From contig JAOPJY010000001.1 in NCBI GenBank assembly GCA_025517425.1, positions 668,217 to 732,216 of the forward strand: DNA of 64,000 nt. Direction: 5' to 3'. Source of the DNA: Halobacteria archaeon AArc-dxtr1 (GTDB lineage: Archaea > Halobacteriota > Halobacteria > Halobacteriales > Natrialbaceae). A program made the position numbers and the translations under genes. This document shows positions 33,555-43,133 of this stretch, one piece after another. Position 1 is the first letter of the stretch. Every line of letters starts with the position of its first letter. The notes beneath the pieces are model-generated. The model saw nothing but the letters and a program-made list of their open reading frames with translations, had not been told where the DNA came from and did not search any database.

Positions 33555-36056
33555 TTAGGCCTTCGCCTGCCAGGTTCGGACGCGGTCGGCGCTGACGCCG
33601 TCGACTGTGTCGGCGACACCCTCCGGATCGGCGCCCGTCAGGTCGTCGATGCTCTCAATGCCAGCGGCGAGGAGCTTCTCGACGGTCTTTTCGCCGATCC
33701 CCTCGATCGATTCGAGATCCGATCCCGAGTCGCTCTCGCGGGCCTGGAACTCCCGGTAGTTACAGATCGGACAGCCGAGTTCCCATGGCTCGTCGCCGCT
33801 GTGAATCACGAGTTCGGGGAGGTCGTGTTCGTCACAGTGCTCGTCGGTGACCTCAATCTCGCCGCGTCGGGGTAAGGGAAGCGAGTACTCGCAGTCGGGA
33901 TACCGCGTACAGCCGACGAGTCGGGAGCCGCTCTGGAGGGTCTTGATGGCGAGTTCGCCGTCGTGCTCCGAGCCACAGTCTGGACAGCGTCCGAGCACCG
34001 GCCCCTCGCCGGCAGCTTCGGCCTTACAGAGCGGGCAGCCGTGGACGAACGTCTGGCGGCCCGCGAGCATCTTTACCTCGTTCAACCCGTGGTCGTCACA
34101 CTCGGCGTCCTGAATGAGCGGTTTCCCCGTCGAGGGCAGCGGGAGCGTGTACTCACAATCGGGGTAGCCGTCGCAGCCGACAAAGTACGAGCCGTGACGA
34201 CTTCGGCGCACGAGCAGATCCTCGCCACAATCAGGGCAGGGGCCGAGGCGTTTGTCGTCCTTGAGGGACTTTCGGAGGTGATCGCCGATCTCGTCGCGCG
34301 AGTCGGCCAGGTTCGCGAAGATTTCCTCGAGCATCTCGCGGGAGTCGTCGGTGACGTCGTCCAAGGTCGCCTCACCCGAGGCGATGGCATCCATGTCCGC
34401 CTCGAGTTGGGCGGTCATCTCCTCTGAGACGACGCGGTCGGCGTAGCTCTCGGCGGCGTCGACGACAGCCATCGCGAGCCGGGTCGGCCGCGGCGGATCG
34501 CTCTCAATGTAGCCCCGGTCGTAGAGCTTCTCTAAGGTGTTGTGTCTCGTCGACTTCGTGCCAAGTCCCTGATCCTCCATCGTCTCGATCAGCCGCGACT
34601 GGCCGTACCGCCGGGGCGGCTGGGTCTCTTTCTCTTCGAGATCGACCTCGCCGATGGCGAGGGCCTCCCCCTCGGAGACGTCGGGGACGTAGTTCTCGCT
34701 GGTAGAGAAGTACGGGTAGACGTCGTGGTAGCCCGCTTCGACGAGGCGCTTGCCGTTTGCCTTCAGGCGCTCGCCATCGGCCTCGGCGACGACCTTCAAG
34801 TGCTCCCAGACCGCTGCCTCGGCGACCGTGGCGTAAAACCGCCTGACGACGAGTTCGTAGATCTCCCACTCGTCGTCGTCGACGTCGCCACCACGGGCAG
34901 GGATCTCGCCGGTCGGGTGAATTGGTGGGTGGTCCGTCGTCTCCTCGTCGCCCTCCGTGGGGACGAGTTCCTCCTCGGCCTCGAGCAGCGATTCGGCCGA
35001 CTCGCCGAGGACCGGATGGCTGACGAACGAGTCGAGCAGTTCGTCAGGCTCGAGATCGTCCGGATAGACCGTGTTGTCCGTTCGCGGGTAGGTGATGTAG
35101 CCTGCCGTGTAGAGGTCCTCGGCGATCGACATCGCGCGCTGGGCCGAGTAGCCAAGCGAGCTCGCCGCGCGGATGAACTGCGTGGTGTTAAACGGCGTCG
35201 GGGGCGAGTCGGTTCTGGTTCGGCGGTTGACGTCGACGACAGTCGCCGTCTCCGCAGCCGAGAGCGTCTCGTAGGCCGCGTCGGCGGCAGCCTCCTTCCA
35301 GACGCGCTCGGCTTCGTTGTCGTCTTCGTCGCGGTAGAAGTACTGCGCCTCGAAGGAGGTACCCCCCTCGTCTGTCCCACTTTTCGTGAGATCGGCAATC
35401 AGCTCCCAGTAGGTCTCGGGGTCGAACGCTTCGATCTCGCGCTCGCGATCGACGATCAGCTTCAGCGTCGGCGACTGCACCCGGCCGACGGAGATGAAGT
35501 CGTTGCCGAGCTGGCCCGAGGATAAGGAGAGGAATCGGGTGAGTGAGGCACCCCAGATGAGGTCGATGATCTGGCGGGCCTCGCCTGCGGCCGCGAGATC
35601 GAAGTCTAACTCGTCGGGCTCGTCGAACGCCGACTGGACCTCGTTTTCGGTGATCGAGGAGAACCGCACCCGGTGGATCGGCACCTCCTCGTTGACGTCG
35701 CGGACGATCTCGTAGGCCTCCTTGCCGATGAGCTCGCCCTCGCGGTCGTAGTCGGTCGCGATCGTCACTAGCTCGGCCTTCCGAGAGAGGATTCGCAGCG
35801 TGGCGACGATGTTCTCTTTCGTCGGCGTCTTCTCGACGTCGGCGTCGATCAGCTCGACCGGCTCGACGTTGCGCCAATCGGAGTACTCCGCGGGGAAGTC
35901 GACGCCCACGACGTGGCCAGACAGCCCGACACAGCGCGTGCCACCCCACTCATAGACGTTCACCCCGTTCTCGCGGCTGGCGTCCATCGAGCCGCCGCTC
36001 AAGATGTCGGCGATCCGCCGTGCGGCGTTGTCTTTCTCGGTGATGATCAGCTCCAC
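33555..36056 (-). CDS. topA: DNA topoisomerase I (type IA)
   Basis: An 833-residue type IA topoisomerase that relaxes negative supercoils. The Toprim domain has TDYDREGELIG (residues 101-111), and the catalytic Tyr is Tyr323 in GYITYPRTDNTV. Four C-terminal Cys-rich units resemble zinc ribbons (CPDCGEDLL, CDDHGLNEV, CPDCGSEHD, CDEHDLPEL). The end carries a helix-hairpin-helix domain (ESIEGIGEKTVEKLLAAG) that is an extra feature. The start codon is GTG. The gene has its own promoter in the 238-base gap shared with the MATE gene. Confidence 0.96.
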   Translation of the reverse strand: MELIITEKDNAARRIADILSGGSMDASRENGVNVYEWGGTRCVGLSGHVVGVDFPAEYSDWRNVEPVELIDADVEKTPTKENIVATLRILSRKAELVTIATDYDREGELIGKEAYEIVRDVNEEVPIHRVRFSSITENEVQSAFDEPDELDFDLAAAGEARQIIDLIWGASLTRFLSLSSGQLGNDFISVGRVQSPTLKLIVDREREIEAFDPETYWELIADLTKSGTDEGGTSFEAQYFYRDEDDNEAERVWKEAAADAAYETLSAAETATVVDVNRRTRTDSPPTPFNTTQFIRAASSLGYSAQRAMSIAEDLYTAGYITYPRTDNTVYPDDLEPDELLDSFVSHPVLGESAESLLEAEEELVPTEGDEETTDHPPIHPTGEIPARGGDVDDDEWEIYELVVRRFYATVAEAAVWEHLKVVAEADGERLKANGKRLVEAGYHDVYPYFSTSENYVPDVSEGEALAIGEVDLEEKETQPPRRYGQSRLIETMEDQGLGTKSTRHNTLEKLYDRGYIESDPPRPTRLAMAVVDAAESYADRVVSEEMTAQLEADMDAIASGEATLDDVTDDSREMLEEIFANLADSRDEIGDHLRKSLKDDKRLGPCPDCGEDLLVRRSRHGSYFVGCDGYPDCEYTLPLPSTGKPLIQDAECDDHGLNEVKMLAGRQTFVHGCPLCKAEAAGEGPVLGRCPDCGSEHDGELAIKTLQSGSRLVGCTRYPDCEYSLPLPRRGEIEVTDEHCDEHDLPELVIHSGDEPWELGCPICNYREFQARESDSGSDLESIEGIGEKTVEKLLAAGIESIDDLTGADPEGVADTVDGVSADRVRTWQAKA

Positions 36057-36294
36057 CGGCGATCACCTCCCGGGAGGCGCGTCTTCGGCATCGTGGCTCG
36101 CTACGACCGAGACTCGGATAACCCTTTCGTCGGGAAATCGCACGACTACGCGGGTGTGCGTGCGATACGTGCGTGTCCGTGCGCCCTCGCTGGCTCACTG
36201 ACCAGCGCCGGCAATCCGCCCCGCGGAAACGGCAACCCCGAACGGGAGGTGAGTCCTTTTTGCCCTCCCAGTCCGAGAGGGAATAGAGTTCACA

Positions 36295-37764
36295 GTGGCA
36301 GAGACGGAGCGCAAGGGCGTCGATACGACGACGGGACCGATCCCACCGAAGCTGCTCCACCTGGCCTGGCCTCTGGTCCTCGGTAACCTGTTGCAGACAT
36401 TCTACAATCTGGCGGACATGTTCTGGGTTGGCCGCGTTGGCAGCGATGCGGTCGCCGCCGTCTCGCTCATGTTTCCACTGTCGTGGCTGTTCGTCTCGAC
36501 GGCGATGGGACTGACCGCGGCGACGATCGCGCTCGTCTCCCAACACGTCGGCGCCGGCGACGACCGCATGGCCGACAGAGTCGTCGGCCAGACGATCCTG
36601 CTCGCGGTCGCGGCCTCGACCGTCCTCGCGGCAGTCGGGCTCGCGTTCCGGCGGCCGCTGCTCTCCCTGATCGGCGCACAGGACCAGGTGTTCGTCGAGG
36701 CCCTCGCGTATATCGAGGTGATCTTCCTTGCACTTCCGTTGACGTTTCTCTTCTTCGCGTTTCGCTCGTCCCTGCAGGGTGCCGGCGACACGAAGACGGC
36801 AATGTGGCTCGTACTCATCTCGGCGGGCATCAACGTCGTCTTGGATCCCTTCTTCATTCTGGGCTGGGGGCCGTTCCCCGAGATGGGGACGCGGGGTGCC
36901 GCGGTCGCGACGTTCATCGCCCGCGGAATCGCCGCCGTCGCGGGGATCTACATCCTGCTCGACGGCCGGTTCGGCGTGCGACTCCGACTCGGTGATCTCG
37001 TTCCGAACCTCACCGTCCAGCGGCGGCTGGTCGACATTGGCTACCCAGCGACGATCGACGGCTGGGCGCGCAGTTTCGCCTCGGTCGTGATGGCTGGCTT
37101 CGTCGCCCGCTTCGGGGCAGCTCCGACGGCGGCCTACGGAATCGGCGTCCGGTACATGTCCGTCACCTGGGCCGTCTCCGGAGCGATCGGCGACGCGACG
37201 GCGACCGGCGTCGGGCAGAACCTGGGTGCCCGGACACCCGATCGCGCGGCTTCGGTTGCCAGGGTAGCCACCGCGGCGACGATGCTAATCATCGCGGCGG
37301 TTGCGGCCGTCCTACTCGTCTTTCCGGCCCAAGCGATAGCGATCTTCGTCGACGATCCAGACGTGATCGCCGAGGGCGTCGTCTTCTTGCGGATCATCGC
37401 CCCGTTCTGGGCGCTCTTTGCGGGCGTGATGGTCCTGCAGGGTGCGTTCCGCGGGGCGGGCAACACGCGAGAGGCGATGGTGCTGTCTTTTCTCTCCCGG
37501 TGGATCTTCCGGGTCCCCGTGGCGCTTGCGCTCGCGTTTACCTCGGTGACGATCCCGCTGGCTTGGCTGGGACTCCCGAGCGTCGAGGTCCCGACGCTCC
37601 CCGGCATCGATCTCGGCGTCGCGGGGATCTGGTGGGCCTACGCGTTCGGAATGGCGGCCTCGTTCGTCGTCGCCGTCGTCTGGTTCCGGCTGGGGACCTG
37701 GCGGGAGGCCGTCGTCGGAACCGAGACAGAACAGAACGGCGATCCCGGCCCCGCTGAGGAGTAA
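36295..37764 (+). CDS. MATE-family efflux transporter
   Basis: A 489-residue membrane exporter with 12 hydrophobic segments in two homologous halves. The first half opens PKLLHLAWPLVLGNLLQTFYNLADMFWVGRVG, the MATE signature, and the second half starts DIGYPATIDGWARSF. It exports cationic drugs or metabolites driven by Na+ or H+. The start is GTG at 36295. The gene is divergent from topA and convergent with the second flippase. Confidence 0.93.
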   Translation: MAETERKGVDTTTGPIPPKLLHLAWPLVLGNLLQTFYNLADMFWVGRVGSDAVAAVSLMFPLSWLFVSTAMGLTAATIALVSQHVGAGDDRMADRVVGQTILLAVAASTVLAAVGLAFRRPLLSLIGAQDQVFVEALAYIEVIFLALPLTFLFFAFRSSLQGAGDTKTAMWLVLISAGINVVLDPFFILGWGPFPEMGTRGAAVATFIARGIAAVAGIYILLDGRFGVRLRLGDLVPNLTVQRRLVDIGYPATIDGWARSFASVVMAGFVARFGAAPTAAYGIGVRYMSVTWAVSGAIGDATATGVGQNLGARTPDRAASVARVATAATMLIIAAVAAVLLVFPAQAIAIFVDDPDVIAEGVVFLRIIAPFWALFAGVMVLQGAFRGAGNTREAMVLSFLSRWIFRVPVALALAFTSVTIPLAWLGLPSVEVPTLPGIDLGVAGIWWAYAFGMAASFVVAVVWFRLGTWREAVVGTETEQNGDPGPAEE

Positions 37765-37768
37765 GTAC

Positions 37769-39322
37769 TTATCGCTCGGTCTGGCGCGAGTCGAGGAACC
37801 TGCGAAGTGTCGGGCTGAACTCCGCAGCGATCCGGGCGTCGTTTTCGGTGAAAGCGTCCGTGGTGACCAAGGTGGCGGCGTAGACGGCGACGACGACGAT
37901 CGGGAGCGCGAGGACGACGACGTAATCGGACGTGACGAAGACGACGATCGGTGCGCCCGCGATTGCCGCCGGGATACCCGCAAGTCCGATCTTCGCGAAG
38001 TCGCGGGTAAACGGATGGATCCCGTCGAGGTGGTAGAGTTCGGCGAGCGTGAGACAGCCGACGAGGAACAGCGCCGTCGCCGAGCCGATGGCAGCGCCTT
38101 CCATTCCGAGGACGGGGACGAGGGCGAACGAGACGAGCAGGTTAGAGCCAAAGAGGACGAGCGTGTTCGCGAAGACGAGCCGCGAGTAGCCAAGCCCCTG
38201 TAACAGCGTCCCGTCGGGGCCGCCGACGGTCACGTTGAAGAGGAACGCTGCAGCGAGCAGCGCGACCACCGTACTCGCCTCGCTGTACTGCGGTGTGTAG
38301 AGAACCGCGAGATAGGAGCTGGCACCCAGCGCGAGCGTGATCGCGATCGGTAGCGTGATGCCGGCGATCCAGCGGGCAGAAACCCGGAAGCGATCGGTCA
38401 CGAGCTCGGGATCGTCTCGCGTTTCGGCGATCAGGGGTTTGAACACCGGCGCGAGCGAGTTGAAGATGATCATCAGCCCGGAGCCGAGCATGTAGCCGAC
38501 CCGGTAGATGCCGACGTCCTCGGCGTTGAGGAAGAAGCCGAGCACGAAGTAATCGACGTGGCCCATCAGGACGAAGACGACGCTGGTCATCGCCAGCGGG
38601 ACGGCGTAGGTTACGAGCGGCGTCGGCGCGACGTACTCGAGGGTCGCCGAGACGACGTCCCAGGCCTTGTAGGTGAAGACGATCGCACCGACCGTGATCG
38701 CGACGAAGAGGCCGACGACGTAGCCGGCGATTAGTCCGAGCAGCCCGAAACCGGCGAGCAAGAACGCCGCAGTGACGAGAAACCGGACGATCGGTCGCAC
38801 CAGATCCCGCATCACGACCCGGTACTGGAGCTTCTTGATGCTGTAGAAGGATTTGAGCAAGACGTTATAGATCGCGAGCATTGGAAGCGTCACGGAGAGA
38901 AACAGGAGCGCGATCTGCATCGACGGCTCCCGGAAGAACTCGCTGATGACCGGCGCACTGACCGCCAACGCGAGCGCGACGATCGAGGAGGTCACCAGCA
39001 CCGCCGCAGTGACCTGGACGATCACTCCCTTCGCCTTCCCGTGTTCCTCACGATCCAGATACTGCGGGACGAAGTAATCGATCGCCATCGGCAGTCCGAG
39101 CGAGGCAAAGACCTGCATGAACAGAATCACCGAGGTTGCGAGCGTCCACAGCCCGTAGACAGAGGGACTCACGAACCGCGTGATCAGCATGACGACCGCG
39201 AAGCCGAGCGCACCGTTTACCACGTTCCCCGCGAACGTGATACTGCCCTGTTTCGCGAGCGTCGAGACGCCGTCGTCGTAGTCTGTCTCGGCCGGCTGCT
39301 CATCGCGTTCCGGATCGGCCAT
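37769..39322 (-). CDS. Lipid-linked oligosaccharide flippase (second copy)
   Basis: A 517-residue polytopic protein of the MOP flippase superfamily, with about 14 segments. It starts MADPERDEQPAETDYDD, then GSITFAGNVVNGALGFAVVMLITRFVSPSVYGLW, the usual flippase N-terminus. It shares family but is not a close duplicate of the flippase at 11860-13323. It may act in another glycan pathway. No glycosyltransferase lies next to it. The stop is 5 bases from the MATE stop (convergent). Confidence 0.9.
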   Translation of the reverse strand: MADPERDEQPAETDYDDGVSTLAKQGSITFAGNVVNGALGFAVVMLITRFVSPSVYGLWTLATSVILFMQVFASLGLPMAIDYFVPQYLDREEHGKAKGVIVQVTAAVLVTSSIVALALAVSAPVISEFFREPSMQIALLFLSVTLPMLAIYNVLLKSFYSIKKLQYRVVMRDLVRPIVRFLVTAAFLLAGFGLLGLIAGYVVGLFVAITVGAIVFTYKAWDVVSATLEYVAPTPLVTYAVPLAMTSVVFVLMGHVDYFVLGFFLNAEDVGIYRVGYMLGSGLMIIFNSLAPVFKPLIAETRDDPELVTDRFRVSARWIAGITLPIAITLALGASSYLAVLYTPQYSEASTVVALLAAAFLFNVTVGGPDGTLLQGLGYSRLVFANTLVLFGSNLLVSFALVPVLGMEGAAIGSATALFLVGCLTLAELYHLDGIHPFTRDFAKIGLAGIPAAIAGAPIVVFVTSDYVVVLALPIVVVAVYAATLVTTDAFTENDARIAAEFSPTLRRFLDSRQTER

Positions 39323-39452
39323 TCGCGATCTACCTCCGATCAGACGCTCGGTTGCCGTCGCTCCGACGGCATCCTCGGATCCAGCTGGGGCTACTCCGGT
39401 CGACGAGTGACGCCCACGACAGCCAGGTGCAGTTCATCCAGGATCCCTCCTC

Positions 39453-39833
39453 TCAGACGCCGGTTGCAGGCTCGAGTTCGTACGTCTCAACGCGGGCCGC
39501 CCGCTCACCGAAGTCGGGGAACTCGATCTCGAATTCCCACTCCGAACCTGTCGAAACGTCTTCATCAACGTTCGCGACGACGCTCGTGAGTTCCTCGCCG
39601 TCGGCATCGAGAAACGTGGCGCGAACTTCGATGTAGCTGAGCGTCCGTTCACCGACGTTTCTGACGATCCCCTGGACGACGACGCGCTCCTCGTCGGTTC
39701 CGGGATCCTCGCGGATCAGACTCGACCAGACGATTTCGACGTCCCCTGGCTCGGTGATCTCGCCGTTCTCCTCGAAGACGCGCGTGCAGCCGGGAAGCAA
39801 GACGAGCGCGGCGACAAACGCGCGACGTTTCAT
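39453..39833 (-). CDS. FxLYD-domain lipoprotein
   Basis: A 126-residue lipoprotein starting MKRRAFVAALVLLPGC, with the lipobox LPGC (Cys16). The mature part (about 30-115) has the alternating strand pattern of FxLYD/DUF3426-like domains: VVVQGIVRNVGERTLSYIEVRATFLDADGEEL. These small beta-sandwich domains are common in haloarchaeal surface lipoproteins. The binding partner is unknown. The long in-frame extension upstream is not used, because it overlaps the next gene's promoter and is Arg-rich. Confidence 0.78.
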   Translation of the reverse strand: MKRRAFVAALVLLPGCTRVFEENGEITEPGDVEIVWSSLIREDPGTDEERVVVQGIVRNVGERTLSYIEVRATFLDADGEELTSVVANVDEDVSTGSEWEFEIEFPDFGERAARVETYELEPATGV

Positions 39834-39949
39834 CGGTTGGAGTACGCGAGCGTCGGCCTTGAGGATTCGGGACTGATGCATTCCCTGTGGCTCGCTGCGG
39901 GGCGATTCGGACAGACACGCCTTTAGGCAGCGCGTCGATACTGCGTGGT

Positions 39950-40189
39950 ATGCGACCGAAGTCCACCGACGACGGACGAACCGTCTACGTCGACGAGCGG
40001 GACGGGGACACCGGCTCGAAGGCCCCGTTTCTCGTCGCCTACGAGTCTCGGGACCGCAACCGTCGGTACGGCTGGTTCTGTACGCACTGTGAGAGCCTCG
40101 ACAACGCGATGGATTCGATGGGGCGAATCCAGTGTAACCGCTGTGGGAACTTCCGGAAGCCGACGGAGTGGGACGCCGCCCACGAGTGA
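39950..40189 (+). CDS. Small zinc-ribbon protein (DUF5816-like)
   Basis: A 79-residue protein with two Cys pairs, CTHC and CNRC (plus GNFRKP after), spaced to bind one zinc in a ribbon. It matches the small haloarchaeal family annotated as DUF5816-domain proteins. The function is unknown. A TATA-like box (cctttagg, about 39919-39926) lies about 25 bases before the ATG, suggesting a leaderless transcript. It is divergent from the FxLYD lipoprotein gene. Confidence 0.7.
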   Translation: MRPKSTDDGRTVYVDERDGDTGSKAPFLVAYESRDRNRRYGWFCTHCESLDNAMDSMGRIQCNRCGNFRKPTEWDAAHE

Positions 40190-40267
40190 TGGCCCGGTGG
40201 CGGCGAGTCACGTCCTCGTGAGAACTGTGACAACCTTTATCATGGATAGTGCCGTAGAGAGTGTTGA

Positions 40268-40588
40268 ATGGGTCCTGTTAACACGCAGCTCGTCGAGCAG
40301 GCCAGAGTGATTTTCGCAGAGCTTGGATACACCGTCGAAGGAACCGGTTCGACCTTCAGAGCCGAACGGGAGTGGAAGGTCGTTCACGTTCGCCCGAACC
40401 CGGGCGACGACCTTCCGGCAGACGACGGTGGATTCCACTGTTTCGTCGCCGAACCGGCAGGCGCCGACGCACTCGAACGACGACTCGAACGCGTCGATCC
40501 GGCCTACGAGTGGGCCATTATCGTCGTTGACGGCGAGGAGTACGAGGTCGAGCGAGCGCCGCCGGGGCCCCACGCCACCCCCGCCTAA
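40268..40588 (+). CDS. Conserved haloarchaeal protein of unknown function
   Basis: A 106-residue acidic protein with no recognised enzyme motif. It starts [20 protein letters not shown] and has a compact alpha/beta look with [14 protein letters not shown] and a WAIIVVDG strand. A TATA-like tttatc lies at about 40235-40240, roughly 28-33 bases before the ATG. It lies between the zinc-ribbon gene and dodecin; these may be independent units. Confidence 0.6.
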   Translation: MGPVNTQLVEQARVIFAELGYTVEGTGSTFRAEREWKVVHVRPNPGDDLPADDGGFHCFVAEPAGADALERRLERVDPAYEWAIIVVDGEEYEVERAPPGPHATPA

Positions 40589-40659
40589 ACGAACCACGGC
40601 AGAAATCGAGCCGATCCCGCCGTATTCTTAAGTCATCGTGTTCCGTACTGGCACGTGCC

Positions 40660-40860
40660 ATGGTCTATAAGAAGATCACGCTCATCGGTACCAGCACGGA
40701 GAGCTTCGACGCCGCGGCTGACGACGCAATCGACCGGGCAGAAGCGACCCTCCAGAACGTCTACTGGGTCGAGGTCGACGAACTCGGCGTCGAACTCGCG
40801 AGCGTCGACGACCGGGAGTATCAGGCGGAAGTCACCGTCGCGTTCGAACTCGAAGAGTAG
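40660..40860 (+). CDS. Dodecin, flavin-binding protein
   Basis: A 66-residue subunit of the dodecameric flavin store. The sequence [20 protein letters not shown] closely follows Halobacterium dodecin. Trp36 (flavin stacking) and Gln55 (flavin contact) are conserved, so flavin binding is expected. It buffers riboflavin or lumichrome and protects from light damage. A TATA-like attcttaag at about 40624-40632 lies near position -30. It converges with the IscA-type gene. Confidence 0.96.
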   Translation: MVYKKITLIGTSTESFDAAADDAIDRAEATLQNVYWVEVDELGVELASVDDREYQAEVTVAFELEE

Positions 40861-40901
40861 GGACGATCGAACGACGAGGCGAACGTTGGCGCCGGCACAG
40901 A

Positions 40902-41270
40902 TTAGGTTCGGAACGACTCGCCACAGCCACACTCGCTGACGACGTTGGGATTCTCGACGTGGAATCCCTCCGCTTGAAGCCCGCTCTCGTAGTCGAGGAC
41001 GCTGCCCTCGATATATTTGAGACTCGCCGGATCGACGAAGATGCGCAGCTCGTGGTGCTCGTAGATCGTGTCGTCTTCGTCGGGTTCGTCGTCGAATCGC
41101 ATGCCGTAGGAGAGCCCGGCGCAGCCGCCTTGCTGGACGAACAGCCGGAGCCCTGCCTTCGAGACGTCGAGTCCCTCTCCCTCGAGTAGCGAGCGGGCTT
41201 GCTCGGCCGCGTCCGGCGTGACCTCGATTCTGGGACGCGTCTCCCCGTCGGTTGCGGTGTCGGTGCTCAT
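40902..41270 (-). CDS. A-type iron-sulfur cluster carrier (IscA/ErpA/HesB family)
   Basis: A 122-residue Fe-S assembly protein. The conserved cysteines are Cys50 in QQGGCAGLSYGM and Cys114/Cys116 in SECGCGESF, the expected cluster ligands. It receives clusters and passes them to apo-targets such as the [2Fe-2S] protein of the molybdenum hydroxylase. Length and spacing match the family. The N-terminal 12 residues are acidic and disordered, as is usual in haloarchaea. Confidence 0.95.
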   Translation of the reverse strand: MSTDTATDGETRPRIEVTPDAAEQARSLLEGEGLDVSKAGLRLFVQQGGCAGLSYGMRFDDEPDEDDTIYEHHELRIFVDPASLKYIEGSVLDYESGLQAEGFHVENPNVVSECGCGESFRT

Positions 41271-41324
41271 AACTCACTATTCCTGCCCAACGGTGTTAAC
41301 GTTGACGCACCCGAATCGCCCCAA

Positions 41325-41546
41325 CTACGACCGCTCGCTCATCCGCCGTCGAGCGGCCTCGTACTGGCTGCCAAAGCGTCGTCGATCGTTAGCCGAGAGC
41401 GGGACGCCTGTCATCGCCAGCAGCTCGACCATCCGGTCGACGTCACAGCCGTACCACATCGAGAGGATCCAGAGATTCCGCTGGGCGTAGTCGTAGTTGC
41501 GCTCTAAGACGCGCGGATCCGTCGGATCGACCGCGGCCGGTTGCAT
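41325..41546 (-). CDS. Small conserved haloarchaeal protein
   Basis: A 73-residue protein, start MQPAAVDP chosen because the upstream in-frame stretch is not conserved-looking. It is helical, rich in Arg/Tyr, with YDYAQRNLWILSMWYGCDVDRMVELLAMTG, and I do not recognise a function. It lies downstream of hisD in the same direction, with about 96 bases between, so it may follow hisD in one transcript. Confidence 0.6.
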   Translation of the reverse strand: MQPAAVDPTDPRVLERNYDYAQRNLWILSMWYGCDVDRMVELLAMTGVPLSANDRRRFGSQYEAARRRMSERS

Positions 41547-41642
41547 CTCGCTTGAGTATGAGGGGAAACACCCTAAAACCAGCCCCTGCCGTCTCACGGC
41601 GAGATTACTCGAGTGTCCGTTACAGTCGCTTCTCGTGGCACG

Positions 41643-42938
41643 TCACTCGCGTCGTTCGTCCCGTTCGGTCCGCGCACGGACACTCTCGGCGTGGGCCGAG
41701 AGCCCCTCGGCTTCGGCGAGCGTCGTAACCGTCTCACCGATCTCTTCGAGCCCCGACTCCGAGAGGCGCTGCACCGTCGTCGACCGGAGGAAGGTTTCGA
41801 CGGAGAGGCCGCCAGTAACCCGTGCACCACCGTTCGTCGGGAGAACGTGGTTGGTTCCACTGGCGTAGTCGCCAGCCGCGACGGGCGTGTGAGGGCCGAG
41901 GAAGACGCTACCAGCGCTGTCGATCCGGTCTAAGATCGCCTCCTCGTCCTCGGCGACGATCGAGAGGTGCTCGGGTGCGTACTCCTCGGTAAAGAGGATC
42001 GCCTCGCTCATCGACCGGGCGAGGAAGACCCCGCTGGCGTCGTTGTCGAGTGACTCGCAGACGATCTCGGCGCGCTCGCAGTTCGGCGCGCGCGCTTCCA
42101 GTTCGGCGACGAGCGACTCGGCGGTGTCTCGATCGTCCGTGATCGCGATCACCGGGGAGTTGGGATCGTGTTCGGCCTGCGCGAGGAGATCTGCTGCGAC
42201 GAGCGCCGGCGGCGCGGTCTCGTCGGCGACAGTCACGATCTCGCTCGGGCCGGCCAGGAAGTCGATCTCGACGTCACCTCGGACCTCGGCCTTCGCGGCG
42301 GTCACCCAGCGGTTGCCGGGACCGACGATCTTCTGGACCCGCGTGATCGACTCGGTGCCGTAGGCGAGGGCGGCGATCGCCTGTGCACCGCCGACGCTGT
42401 AGACCGCGTCCGCACCGGCTTCGTGAATTGCAGCCAGCGTCACGTCGCTTATCTCTTCAGCGGGCGGCGTCACGACGGAGACGTGCTCGACGCCGGCGAC
42501 GACCGCCGGGACGACGCCCATGATCGCACTCGACGGGTAGGCCGCGGCCCCGCCGGGGACGTAGACGCCGACGCGGTCGATCGGTCGGAATCGCCGTCCC
42601 AACTCGCGGCCGGGCGAGAACTCCCGGCGCCAGTCCTCCGGCACCTGTTCTTTGTGGAACTCCCGAACGTTTTGGGCTGCAGTTCGAATCGCTGTGAGCA
42701 TCTCGTCGTCGAGCCCCTCGTGAGCACGCTCGCACTCGTCGGTGATGTTCAGGTTGCCCACGGTGACGTCGTCGAACTCCTCGCAGAATTCCCGGACAGC
42801 GACGTCTCCTTCTTCACGGACGCGGTCGACGATTCCGCGGACGTCCTCGCGGACGGCGTCGATGCCGGCGTCGCGCTCAAAGAGGGCCACGCGCTCGTCG
42901 GGACCGAGGTCGGGGACCTCGCGTACCTGTAGGTTCAT
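41643..42938 (-). CDS. hisD: Histidinol dehydrogenase
   Basis: A 431-residue NAD- and zinc-dependent enzyme that oxidises L-histidinol to histidine in two steps. Signatures are PIDRVGVYVPGGAAAYPSS, GPGNRWVTAAKAEV, QAEHDPNSPV and DYASGTNHVLPTNG, the last two near the catalytic Glu/His and zinc ligands. ATG at 42938 is preferred to a GTG two codons earlier. Other his genes are not in this window, as is usual for scattered haloarchaeal his genes. Confidence 0.95.
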   Translation of the reverse strand: MNLQVREVPDLGPDERVALFERDAGIDAVREDVRGIVDRVREEGDVAVREFCEEFDDVTVGNLNITDECERAHEGLDDEMLTAIRTAAQNVREFHKEQVPEDWRREFSPGRELGRRFRPIDRVGVYVPGGAAAYPSSAIMGVVPAVVAGVEHVSVVTPPAEEISDVTLAAIHEAGADAVYSVGGAQAIAALAYGTESITRVQKIVGPGNRWVTAAKAEVRGDVEIDFLAGPSEIVTVADETAPPALVAADLLAQAEHDPNSPVIAITDDRDTAESLVAELEARAPNCERAEIVCESLDNDASGVFLARSMSEAILFTEEYAPEHLSIVAEDEEAILDRIDSAGSVFLGPHTPVAAGDYASGTNHVLPTNGGARVTGGLSVETFLRSTTVQRLSESGLEEIGETVTTLAEAEGLSAHAESVRARTERDERRE

Positions 42939-43133
42939 AGCCACCGGTTGGGACGGACGGCGAAAAACCGTTTCCTTCCCTGGGCGGTCGGTAGGAATCG
43001 CTTACGAGACTGATTCGTGAACGGGGGCGCTCTCCGCGATCCGTCTCAGTACTCGCCTACGAACGGCGACCCGACGGCTTCGCGGAGAACACACGCACCC
43101 TATAACTATCCCCGACTCGGCGAACGTCCAGGT

